DNA of 64,000 nucleotides from assembly GCF_000600295.1 (NCBI RefSeq), contig NZ_JEMG01000001.1, positions 1,219,062 through 1,283,061 on the forward strand, in the 5' to 3' direction. Shown here piece after piece: positions 18,614-26,656 of this stretch (position 1 is its first letter; every line of letters starts with the position of its first letter). Below the pieces are notes generated by a model, which was not told the origin of the DNA, searched no databases, and saw only the letters and a program-made list of their open reading frames with translations. The stretch is from Hylemonella gracilis str. Niagara R (GTDB lineage: Bacteria; Pseudomonadota; Gammaproteobacteria; Burkholderiales; Burkholderiaceae_C). The position numbers were made by a program, and so were the translations under genes.

Positions 18614-20374
18614 TTAGTCCTTGGGGATCTCCAGCGGCGCATCGTCGTTGAGGTTCTGTTCCTCGAATTCGGGTTCCGCACCTTCGCCCGGTTTGGCATC
18701 CGGATCGAAAGACTCGAAACCACTCGAGGTACCGAAGTCGGCACTGGGGATGTTGATCTCCACATGTTCCAGGTCCAGCACCTGAGGCTGGTCGCGCGAG
18801 ACGATGCCCGGGAAGGCGATGATCAGCCCGACCATCACCAACTGGATGAACACGAAGGGCAGGGCGCCCATGATGATCTGGCCCGTGGTGACCGGCGCGA
18901 TGCGCTTTTTCGTCACCTTGTCGGTGTATTCCTTGTCGGGAGCGACGCTGCGCAGGTAGAACAGCGCGAAGCCGAAGGGCGGGTGCATGAAGCTGGTCTG
19001 CATGTTGACCGCGAGCAGCACACCGAACCACACCAGGTCGATGCCCAGCTTGTCGGCCACCGGGGCCAGCAACGGGACCACGATGAAGGCCAGCTCGAAG
19101 TAGTCAAGGAAGAAGGCCAGCAGGAAGACCATGATGTTGACCACGATCAGGAAACCCGTCGGGCCGCCAGGCAGGTCGGACAGCAGGTGTTCCACCCAGC
19201 GGTGGCCATCCACGCCCTGGAAGGTCAGGCTGAACATGGTCGCGCCGACCAGGATGAACAGCACGAAGCAGGACAGCTTGGTCGTGGCGTTGAGCGCCTG
19301 CTTGAGCAGGGGCATGGACAGGCGACGACGCACCAGGGCAAGGATCAGCGCGCCCACCGCGCCCATGGCGCCACCCTCGGTCGGCGTGGCCACGCCCAGG
19401 AAGATGGTGCCCAGAACCAGGAAGATCAGCAACAGCGGTGGCACCAGCACGAAGGTGACACGTTCGGCCAACAGGGACAGCAGGCCCAGCTTGGTCGTCT
19501 TGTTGATCAGGGCCAGCACGAAGGCCAGTGCCACGCCTGCGCAGAGCGAAACGACGATGGTCTCGTCCAGCGCCACGCTCTCGACGACTTCACCTTTCCA
19601 CCAGCTGTGCACGGCGACATAGTTCTCGGCGAACAGCAGGGCGACGGTCGTGCACAGCAGGGCCAGCACCGCCAGCGAGGTGTAGCCGCTCGTGCCATTG
19701 GGCTGGCGGAACACGCGCGCCTCAGGCGGCAGGGCTGGCACCATCTTGGGCTTGAAGATGGCCAGGAAGGCGACCCAGAGCACGTAGAAGCCCACCAGCA
19801 TGAAGCCCGGAATGAAGGCGCCCTTGTACATGTCACCCACGCTGCGGCCCAGCTGGTCGGCTAGCACGATCAGCACCAGGGACGGCGGAATGATCTGCGC
19901 CAGCGTGCCCGAGGCCACGATGGTGCCCGAGGCGATGCGACGGTCGTAGCCGTAGCGCAGCATGATGGGCAGGGAGATCAGACCCATCGAGATCACGGAG
20001 GCCGCCACCACGCCGGTTGTCGCCGCCAGCAGCGCGCCAACCAGGATCACCGCGAAGGCCAGGCCGCCGCGCACCGGGCCGAAGACCTGACCGATGGTGT
20101 CCAGCAGATCCTCCGCCATGCCGGAGCGCTCAAGGATGAGGCCCATCAGCGTGAAGAAGGGAATGGCCAGCAGGGTGTCGTTCTGCATGATGCCGAAGAT
20201 GCGCAGCGGCAGGGCCTGCAGCAGCGCCTCGGGTAGCACACCCAGTTCAATGCCGATGAAACCGAAGAAGAGGCCGCAAGCCCCCAGGCTGAAGGCCAGC
20301 GGAAAGCCGATCAGCAGAAAGGCGATCAGCCCCGCGAACATGATGGGGGCCAGATTGTTTGCAAAGAATTCCAT
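18614..20374 (-). CDS. TRAP transporter large permease (DctM type)
   Basis: A 586-residue inner-membrane permease with many hydrophobic segments. It couples Na+ or H+ entry to uptake of the ligand brought by the periplasmic binding proteins. The long form is larger than the usual 430-residue DctM, with an extra segment of about 110 residues near the middle (around PKMVPALPPEARVF) and an acidic tail of about 55 residues rich in Glu, Asp and Pro. Long DctM proteins of this kind go with TakP-like systems. Conserved pieces include ATPTEGGAMGAVGA and QTSFMHPPFGFALFYLRS. It lies 21 bases after dctQ and is convergent with the two binding-protein genes. Confidence 0.92.
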   Translation of the reverse strand: MEFFANNLAPIMFAGLIAFLLIGFPLAFSLGACGLFFGFIGIELGVLPEALLQALPLRIFGIMQNDTLLAIPFFTLMGLILERSGMAEDLLDTIGQVFGPVRGGLAFAVILVGALLAATTGVVAASVISMGLISLPIMLRYGYDRRIASGTIVASGTLAQIIPPSLVLIVLADQLGRSVGDMYKGAFIPGFMLVGFYVLWVAFLAIFKPKMVPALPPEARVFRQPNGTSGYTSLAVLALLCTTVALLFAENYVAVHSWWKGEVVESVALDETIVVSLCAGVALAFVLALINKTTKLGLLSLLAERVTFVLVPPLLLIFLVLGTIFLGVATPTEGGAMGAVGALILALVRRRLSMPLLKQALNATTKLSCFVLFILVGATMFSLTFQGVDGHRWVEHLLSDLPGGPTGFLIVVNIMVFLLAFFLDYFELAFIVVPLLAPVADKLGIDLVWFGVLLAVNMQTSFMHPPFGFALFYLRSVAPDKEYTDKVTKKRIAPVTTGQIIMGALPFVFIQLVMVGLIIAFPGIVSRDQPQVLDLEHVEINIPSADFGTSSGFESFDPDAKPGEGAEPEFEEQNLNDDAPLEIPKD

Positions 20375-20395
20375 GATGAATGTGGCTCCGTCGCG

Positions 20396-21001
20396 TTAGT
20401 TCTTGGCTGCGGCGGCAGCTTCGGCCTCGCGCTGGCGGATGGCTTCGGCCAGCGCTTCCTCGGCAGTTTTCTCGCCCTTCTTGACCATGGGGTCGTCGAT
20501 CAGGCCTTGCAGAAAGGCCAAGCGCTTGATCAGTTCCGACCAGCCCTGCAGCAGCAGCAGCGTGAAGCCCAGGGGCATCATCAGGTAGACCGGCCAGCGG
20601 ATCAGCCCGCCCGCGTTGCTCGACACCTCGCCCGACTGGAAGGCTTGCCAGAAGAAGGGCAGGCTGAAATACAGCACCACCAGGCACACCGGCGTGAATA
20701 GCACGGTGAAGCCGAAGACGTCGATCCAGGCGCGCGCGCGGTTGGACAAGCGGCTGGAAATCACGTCGATGCGCACATGCTCATTGTTCAGCAGGGTGTA
20801 GCCAGCGGCCAGCAGGAAGGAGGCCGCGAACAGATACCACTGGATCTCGAGGAATGCGTTGGAGCTGGTGTCGAAGGTCTTGCGCACGACGGCGTTGGTG
20901 GCGCTGATCAGCGTCGAGGCCAGAATCAGCCAGATGAGCACGCTGCCCAGCTTGCTGCTCAGGCTGTCCATGAGCCTGGAGAACTTCAGGAGTTGCTGCA
21001 T
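20396..21001 (-). CDS. TRAP transporter small permease (DctQ type)
   Basis: A 201-residue membrane protein with four hydrophobic segments, including LGSVLIWLILASTLISATNAVVRK and the family-typical EIQWYLFAASFLLAAGYTLLNNEHVRID. It forms the permease with DctM. The tail after about residue 165 is charged and Ala/Glu-rich, likely cytoplasmic coiled coil. The frame is open 31 codons further upstream; the ATG at 21001 comes just before homology begins. First gene of the dctQM unit. Confidence 0.9.
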   Translation of the reverse strand: MQQLLKFSRLMDSLSSKLGSVLIWLILASTLISATNAVVRKTFDTSSNAFLEIQWYLFAASFLLAAGYTLLNNEHVRIDVISSRLSNRARAWIDVFGFTVLFTPVCLVVLYFSLPFFWQAFQSGEVSSNAGGLIRWPVYLMMPLGFTLLLLQGWSELIKRLAFLQGLIDDPMVKKGEKTAEEALAEAIRQREAEAAAAAKN

Positions 21002-21211
21002 GGGAAATCCCACTGTAAGGGTGACTGAAAACCGCAGCGACCGTTTCTTGCCTCTTTTGTGAAGAGAGAACGGCCCGGCGGGCAAACCTGTCATTCTACG
21101 AGACAGAGTGTTGGGGTTTTTACGGGTGCGTTACAGGGGGCGAGGGGGTGTATCGGGAGCTAGGAGCCGCCGGAGAAACAATGCGCGGTGAATCCCCCCA
21201 TAATGGTTCGC

Positions 21212-22534
21212 ATGGCGCAAGCAACCCCATTGCCTTCCCCCACGCCGCACCTGAGCCGGGCCGATCTGCGCCACGCGGGGCGTGATGTGCTGGGCCTGGC
21301 CCTGATGGATGCGCGCAACCACACCCTCTTCCTCGTGGGCGAATTCCAGAAGGCCATGGAAGAAGGCGGGGAGGAGCTGGAACTGCCGAATGTCCCCGAT
21401 CTGCACTTGCCAGGCCTGTCGCCCGCGCTGAATCCGCCCTTGTGGGAACTGGGCCGCATCGGCTGGTTCCAGGAGCGCTGGATCGGTCGCAATCTGCAAC
21501 GTCACCAGGGGCCGCGTGCCGATCCGCAGGCGCCGCCCCTGGCCTCGGTTTTCCCGCGAGGCGATGCGCTCTGGGGCGAACCCGGCCTGCCGCCCGCGCG
21601 CCGCTGGGAGGCGACATTGCCGCCCCTGGACGACATCAAGGCGTATCTGCTGTCCACACTGGAAAGCACGCTCGATTTGCTGGCCATGACACCGGACGAG
21701 GCCGACGCCTTGTATTTTTACCGTCTCGCGCTGTTCCACGAAGACATGTGCGGCGAGGTTCTGGTCAATCTGGCGCAGACCCTGGGTTTGCCCTTGCGCG
21801 TTCCCCTGCCCAAGCCCGGCCTGGTGCTGGACCCGATCACCGTGCCGGCGACCCGCTGGCAGTTGGGCTGGGACGAAGAACGCAAGGGGGGCGGCGTTTT
21901 CGTCTTCGACAACGAAGTTCCTGCGCACGAGGTCGCTGTGCCCGAGTTCGAGATCGACGCCCAGCCCGTGGGCTGGAACCAGTACGTCGAGTTCGTGATG
22001 GACGGTGGCTATGACCGGCCTGAGTTCTGGTTGCCCGCTGGCTGGGAATGGCTGCAGGTGCAGCAGAAGCAGGACGAAGGCCGCCGAGCGCCGCGCCATG
22101 TGCAGCAAATCGGCGCGGTGCGGGGCGATGCGCTCAACGGCGGCGTTTTCCAATCCTGGTTTGGCCAGACCCTGCGCATGGCCCTGTGGTCACCCGTGAT
22201 GCACCTGTCCTGGTGGGAGGCCGATGCCTGGTGCCGCTGGGCGGGCCGCCGCCTGCCGACCGAGGTGGAGTGGGAACTGGCTGCGCACCAGGCTGCGGGC
22301 CGCGGCTTTCGCTGGGGCGATGTCTGGGAGTGGACCGCCACCACCTTCGAGGGCTACCCGGGTTTCGCGTCCGGACCCTGGCGCGCTTATTCCGAGCCGT
22401 ATTTCGGCCGACACAAAGTCTTGCGCGGGGCCTCCCTGGCCACGCGCCTGCGCCTGGAGCACCCGAAGTTCCGCCACCATGCTGCGCCCGAGGCGGACCA
22501 CCTCTTCTGCGGCTTCCGTTCCTGCGCCTTATAA
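21212..22534 (+). CDS. senA: SenA/EgtB-like iron enzyme (selenoneine or ergothioneine-type synthase)
   Basis: A 440-residue protein of the DinB-type plus formylglycine-enzyme-like (SUMF1) architecture seen in EgtB and the selenoneine synthase SenA. The N-terminal part carries H37 (DARNHTL) and H176 in the FHEDMCGE motif; the C-terminal part has WWEADAWCRWAGRRLPTEVEWE, VWEWTATTFEGYPGF and HLFCGFRSCAL. EgtB enzymes have H-x3-H at the iron site, but here the second position is Cys180. By overall sequence I favour the SenA group of Burkholderiales, but senB and senC partners are not adjacent. The ATG at 21212 has CATAAT ending 7 bases upstream; in-frame GTG 21188 and ATG 21203 are alternatives. 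Confidence 0.75.
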   Translation: MAQATPLPSPTPHLSRADLRHAGRDVLGLALMDARNHTLFLVGEFQKAMEEGGEELELPNVPDLHLPGLSPALNPPLWELGRIGWFQERWIGRNLQRHQGPRADPQAPPLASVFPRGDALWGEPGLPPARRWEATLPPLDDIKAYLLSTLESTLDLLAMTPDEADALYFYRLALFHEDMCGEVLVNLAQTLGLPLRVPLPKPGLVLDPITVPATRWQLGWDEERKGGGVFVFDNEVPAHEVAVPEFEIDAQPVGWNQYVEFVMDGGYDRPEFWLPAGWEWLQVQQKQDEGRRAPRHVQQIGAVRGDALNGGVFQSWFGQTLRMALWSPVMHLSWWEADAWCRWAGRRLPTEVEWELAAHQAAGRGFRWGDVWEWTATTFEGYPGFASGPWRAYSEPYFGRHKVLRGASLATRLRLEHPKFRHHAAPEADHLFCGFRSCAL

Positions 22535-23464
22535 GTAACGCTGCAGGCTCAGGGCATAGGGAAGGCTCAGCACACCCAGCGCGGTGGACAGCGTGACCAT
22601 GCTCGCCACCAAGGCCCCGTTGTAGCCCATGCGTGCCGCGAGCACATAGGCGCTGGAAGCGGTGGGCAGCGCCGAGAAGAGCAGCAGCGTCGCGGCTTGC
22701 ATCGTGTCCAGTCTCAGCACGACGCACAGGCCCAGTGCCACCAGGGGCAGCAGCAAGTGGCGTACCGTCAGCACCCCAGCGGCCAGGGCCTTGCTGCGCG
22801 CCAACGTGCCGAACTGCATGCCCGCGCCCGCAGCCATCAAGCCCAGCGCCAGCGAGGCCGCGCCGATGCGCGAGAGGCTGGGCGCGATCCAGTCCGGGAT
22901 GCGCAGGCCCGCCAGATTGCAGGCCAGGCCTGAGACGGTGGCAATGATCAGCGGGTTGCGCACCAGTTCCCTTAGCACACCGCGCCCCGCATGCCGCGCC
23001 ATGGGCCAGACCGCGGCCACGTTCACGAAGGGCACGCAGACTCCGATCAGCAGGGCCATCAGCAGGGGGCCGCGCCCATCCGATTCCTGCATGGCCAGGC
23101 GCTCGGCCAGTCCCAGGGCGATGAAGGAGTTGAAACGGAACGCCACTTGCGCGCTGGCCGCGTGGTCGCGCGGGTCGTAAGCCGCGCGCGTGCCTTGCCA
23201 CGCGCGCAGCAGCCAAGGCAGGGTGTGGGTCAAGGCGACGCCTGCGGCCGTCATGAGCAGGCCGCCCAGCACCAGGCTGGCGTCGGCGTCGAGCTGGATC
23301 GGGCTCTTGACGATGCTGTGGAACAGCAGCACCGGAAACAGGAAGTAATAGACCAGGCTTTCCACCGGCTCCCAGACCCGCCGGTTCAGCGCGGTGTAGC
23401 GGCACAACAGACAGCCGCAGAGGATCATGGAGAAGTCGGGGAAGAGCAGGACGGCGTAATTCAC
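22529..23464 (-). CDS. AEC family (auxin efflux carrier-like) transporter
   Basis: A 311-residue membrane protein with about ten hydrophobic segments split into two halves by a polar middle. It matches the AEC permease family (FRFNSFIALGLAERL, LVRNPLIIATVSGLACNLAG, LFSALPTASSAYVLAARMG). Characterised bacterial members move malate/malonate or similar organic anions; the substrate here is unknown. I chose GTG 23464 because a TATTCT hexamer ends 7 bases before it; an ATG exists at 23506. The stop overlaps the stop of the plus-strand SenA-like gene by 6 bases. Confidence 0.85.
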   Translation of the reverse strand: MNYAVLLFPDFSMILCGCLLCRYTALNRRVWEPVESLVYYFLFPVLLFHSIVKSPIQLDADASLVLGGLLMTAAGVALTHTLPWLLRAWQGTRAAYDPRDHAASAQVAFRFNSFIALGLAERLAMQESDGRGPLLMALLIGVCVPFVNVAAVWPMARHAGRGVLRELVRNPLIIATVSGLACNLAGLRIPDWIAPSLSRIGAASLALGLMAAGAGMQFGTLARSKALAAGVLTVRHLLLPLVALGLCVVLRLDTMQAATLLLFSALPTASSAYVLAARMGYNGALVASMVTLSTALGVLSLPYALSLQRYL

Positions 23465-23590
23465 GCGCGGGAGAATAGCAGGCGGTGTGGTGTCCCCCTC
23501 GGTCACGCGCGTTTCTGCGGAGTGCGCGAGGCAGTTCTGCGCCCTAGAATGCCCGCTTCACTTCCATCCTTGTTTTCAGGAGACCCGATC

Positions 23591-24577
23591 ATGCTGCTGC
23601 GACGTTCCTTCGTCACCGCTCTTTCCTGCGCCGCCGCCCTGGCTGCCCTGGCCTACGGTCCGGTGGCCCAGGCCCAGGCTTGGCCGGCCAAACCGGTCAA
23701 CTTGCAGGTGCCCTTCGCGCCGGGTGGCACGACGGACATCATCGCCCGCGTCATCTCCGAGCCGCTGGGCAGGGAACTGGGTCAGGCCGTGGTGGTGCTC
23801 AACAAGGCCGGCGGTGGCGGTGTGGTCGGTGCGACCGAACTGGCGCGCGCCACGCCTGATGGTTACCTGATCGGCATGGCCACCGTGTCCACCACGGCGG
23901 CCAACCCGGCCATCAACACCAAGATCCAGTACAACCCGTTGACGGACTTCGTGCCCATCGTGAACATCGCGGCCACGCCCAACGTGATCATGGTCCACCC
24001 GAGCTTCCCGGCCAAGGACTTCAAGGGCTTCGTTGAGGAAATCAAGAAAAACCCCGGCAAGTACTCCTACGCCTCGTCGGGAACGGGCGGCATCGGTCAC
24101 TTGCAGACCGAATTGTTCAAGAGCCAGAGTGGCCTGGACATCGTTCACATTCCCTACACTGGCGCCGGCCCAGCGCTCAATGACATCGTCGCCGGCCATG
24201 TGCCGATCATGTTCGACAACCTGCCTTCGGCATTGCCGCACATCCTGGGCGGCCGTTTGGTGGCCATCGCCGTGGCCTCGCCCCAGCGTGTGGCCAGCTT
24301 GCCCAACGTGCCGACTTTCAAGGAGGTCGGTTTCGAGGGAGTCAACCGCCCGGCCTACTACGGACTGCTGGCGCCCAAGGGCACGCCGGTTGCCATCGTC
24401 AACAAGATCAACGCTGCCACGCTCAAGGCCCTGCAGGACCCGGCCGTGCGCAAGCGCATCGAGGACACCGGCTCCTTCGTGATCGGCAATACGCCCGCGC
24501 AGTTCGCCGACCAGATCAAGGCCGAGCTCGCTGTTTACAAGAAGGTCGTGGAGACCCAGAAGCTTACGCTGGACTGA
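23591..24577 (+). CDS. Bug/TctC family tripartite tricarboxylate transporter substrate-binding protein
   Basis: A 328-residue periplasmic binding protein with a Sec signal to about residue 28 (AQAQA). Typical Bug signatures are PVNLQVPFAPGGTTDIIARVI, VVLNKAGGGGVVGATELARATPDGY and GHLQTELFK. Such proteins bind carboxylates or other small anions. No tctA or tctB lies beside it, so it is an orphan Bug protein, as is frequent in Burkholderiales; a tctBA pair occurs 17 kb downstream. AGGAGA at 23578-23583 sets the start. A strong terminator follows. Confidence 0.92.
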   Translation: MLLRRSFVTALSCAAALAALAYGPVAQAQAWPAKPVNLQVPFAPGGTTDIIARVISEPLGRELGQAVVVLNKAGGGGVVGATELARATPDGYLIGMATVSTTAANPAINTKIQYNPLTDFVPIVNIAATPNVIMVHPSFPAKDFKGFVEEIKKNPGKYSYASSGTGGIGHLQTELFKSQSGLDIVHIPYTGAGPALNDIVAGHVPIMFDNLPSALPHILGGRLVAIAVASPQRVASLPNVPTFKEVGFEGVNRPAYYGLLAPKGTPVAIVNKINAATLKALQDPAVRKRIEDTGSFVIGNTPAQFADQIKAELAVYKKVVETQKLTLD

Positions 24578-24596
24578 TCACGTTTCCGCGCACGCA

Positions 24597-24632
24597 AACG
24601 CCGCGCTGCTGCTCGCAGCGCGGCGTTTTTTT
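24597..24632 (+). terminator. Rho-independent terminator after the Bug gene
   Basis: A 13-bp perfect stem (24597-24609 with 24615-24627) with 5-base loop is followed by a run of seven T. The -10-like element of xerD begins in the last T, so the terminator and the next gene's start signal abut. Confidence 0.93.
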
Positions 24633-24644
24633 ATGATCGCACCC

Positions 24645-25601
24645 ATGAACTCCGAGTCGCTTGCCGCTTCTCTCGATGCCGTGCAGGCCTTTATCGACGC
24701 GCTCTGGCTCGAGGAAGGGCTGTCGCGCAACACCCTCGACGCCTACCAACGCGATCTCGCCTTGTACGCCCGCTGGCTGGCGGAACCCGGCGAGGGGCGG
24801 GCGTCCAAAAACTTGGATGCCAGCGGCGAGCCCGATCTGAACGCCTACTTCGCTGCCCGACACGCCCAGACCCGAGCCACCACCGCCAACCGGCGTCTGA
24901 CCGTTTTCAAGCGGTACTTCCGCTGGGCCGTGCGCGAACGTCGCATCCAAGCCGACCCGACCTTGCGCCTGCTCGCTGCCCGGCAGCCCCTGCGCGTGCC
25001 CAAGACCCTGAGCGAAGCCCAGGTCGAGGCCTTGTTGGCCGCGCCCGACCTGGGCACGCCACTGGGTCTGCGCGACCGCGCCATGCTGGAGTTGATGTAC
25101 GCCAGCGGCCTGCGCGTGAGCGAACTGGTGGGACTCAAGACCTTCAACGTCGGCCTGAACGAGCATGTGCTGCGCGTGACCGGCAAGGGCAGCAAGGAGC
25201 GCCTGGTGCCTTTCGGCGAGGTGGCCGCGGATTGGCTGGGGCGTTATTTGCATGAGGCGCGCCCTGAGTTGCTGGGTCAGGTCGGCGCGACGCCGCACGC
25301 GGCGAAACAGACCGATGACCTTTTCGTGACCCTGCGCGGCAGCCGCGCGGGCGAGGCCATGACCCGGGTGATGTTCTGGGCGCTGGTCAAGAAATATGCG
25401 CGGGTCGCAGGCGTCACCTCGCCCCTCTCGCCACACACCCTGCGCCATGCCTTCGCCACCCACCTGCTCAATCACGGCGCCGATCTGCGGGCCGTGCAGA
25501 TGTTGCTCGGGCATGCCGACATTTCCACGACCACCATCTACACCCATGTGGCGCGCGAGCGGCTCAAGACCCTGCACGCCCAGCATCACCCGCGAGGGTG
25601 A
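24645..25601 (+). CDS. xerD: Site-specific tyrosine recombinase XerD
   Basis: A 318-residue recombinase that with XerC resolves chromosome dimers at dif. The SAM-like N-terminal domain includes DALWLEEGLSRNTLDAYQRDL. Catalytic residues visible are R157 (SGLRVSEL), Lys of GKGSKERLVP, H-x2-R of HTLRHAFATHLL, His of LGHADIS and nucleophile Y299 (TTIYTHV). Length and context (no phage genes) indicate the housekeeping XerD rather than an integrase. TATGAT ends 7 bases before the ATG at 24645; an earlier in-frame ATG at 24633 overlaps that element. Confidence 0.93.
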   Translation: MNSESLAASLDAVQAFIDALWLEEGLSRNTLDAYQRDLALYARWLAEPGEGRASKNLDASGEPDLNAYFAARHAQTRATTANRRLTVFKRYFRWAVRERRIQADPTLRLLAARQPLRVPKTLSEAQVEALLAAPDLGTPLGLRDRAMLELMYASGLRVSELVGLKTFNVGLNEHVLRVTGKGSKERLVPFGEVAADWLGRYLHEARPELLGQVGATPHAAKQTDDLFVTLRGSRAGEAMTRVMFWALVKKYARVAGVTSPLSPHTLRHAFATHLLNHGADLRAVQMLLGHADISTTTIYTHVARERLKTLHAQHHPRG

Positions 25602-25647
25602 GCCTGTGGCCGAGGGCGTTCTTTCGCGGTGTTCCAACCCTCTGAGC

Positions 25648-25731
25648 AAGCAGGCAGGCGGCGGGCCGCGCCGCCGATTTCGGAGCGCGCAGCGCTCCAT
25701 GAGGCGGACGGCCCGCCGCCTGCCTGCTTGC
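25648..25731. repeat. Long perfect inverted repeat with nested hairpin
   Basis: Two 23-base arms (25648-25670 and 25709-25731) are exact reverse complements around a 38-base centre. The centre holds another 7-bp hairpin, GGAGCGC/GCGCTCC, at 25682-25698. It lies between xerD and the DUF455 gene with no T-run, so it is not a standard terminator. It could be a mobile palindromic repeat. Confidence 0.85.
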
Positions 25732-25783
25732 GTGCGTTGCCCGGATCATGACCTTGCCGCGTGCACCGCTACCATTTGCAGCC

Positions 25784-26596
25784 ATGAACAGCGACAGCGC
25801 CCCCGAACTCCGCGCCACTTGCCTGCGCCTGCTCACCCTTGCCGACCCTGTTGGCAAGGCCGCCGAAGTCCTCACGCTCGACGTCCGCGCTGGCCACCTC
25901 GACACGGACACCGTGTTCAGCACCCAGGCACCGCATGGCCAACCGGGCCGGACTGACAAACCGCCATTGCTGCCGCACACACAAATCAAATTCGGCAGCC
26001 TCAACACACCCCGCGGCCATGCCGCCCTGGTGCATTCCATCGTGCACATCGAGCGCAACGCCATCGACTTGGCGTTGGACATCTGCTGGCGATTCCCGGG
26101 CCTGCCTGAGGCCTTCTACCGCGACTGGCTGCGGGTGGCGCGGGAAGAGGCCAAGCATTTCACCCTGCTGCGCGCGCATCTGCAAACCCTGGGTTTTGAC
26201 TACGGCGACTTCCCGGCCCACAACGGCCTGTGGGAGATGGCCGAACGCACCCGGGACGACCTGCTGGCCCGCGTGGCGCTGGTGCCGCGCACGCTGGAAG
26301 CGCGCGGTCTGGATGCCTCGCCCGGCGTCAAGGCCAAGCTGCTGTCCATCGGTGACCTGCGCGGTGGCGAGATCCTGGACCTCATCCTGCGCGAGGAAAT
26401 CGGCCATGTCGCCACCGGCAACCACTGGTACGCCTGGGTCTGCGCGCAGCGTGGGCTGGACCCGCTGGTCACGTATGCCGAGTTGACGACGCGCTACCAG
26501 GCCCCACGCTTGAAGCAACCCTTCAACCTCGAGGCGCGCCGTGCCGCAGGCTTCACCGACACCGAATTGGAACGCCTGCAGACCGGGGCTGCCTGA
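25784..26596 (+). CDS. DUF455 family ferritin-like protein
   Basis: A 270-residue protein of the DUF455 family, a ferritin-like helical bundle. Candidate di-iron ligands appear in VHIERNAIDLALD, REEAKHFTLL and REEIGHVATGNHW, which have the Glu and ExxH pattern of such folds. Function is not established; members are conserved across proteobacteria. The ATG at 25784 has a TACCAT hexamer ending 8 bases before it and no Shine-Dalgarno. The frame is open to 25748, but homology starts after 25784. Confidence 0.87.
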   Translation: MNSDSAPELRATCLRLLTLADPVGKAAEVLTLDVRAGHLDTDTVFSTQAPHGQPGRTDKPPLLPHTQIKFGSLNTPRGHAALVHSIVHIERNAIDLALDICWRFPGLPEAFYRDWLRVAREEAKHFTLLRAHLQTLGFDYGDFPAHNGLWEMAERTRDDLLARVALVPRTLEARGLDASPGVKAKLLSIGDLRGGEILDLILREEIGHVATGNHWYAWVCAQRGLDPLVTYAELTTRYQAPRLKQPFNLEARRAAGFTDTELERLQTGAA

Positions 26597-26656
26597 GCCT
26601 AAGCCGTTTTTGAGAGAATGATTCGTCTTTCGCGGCATACGACAAGGAACTACAAC

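Noticed and set aside
24645-25601. Tyrosine recombinase as a sign of an integrated element
   Set aside because: Length, motifs and housekeeping neighbours fit XerD; no att-like repeats or phage genes are nearby.
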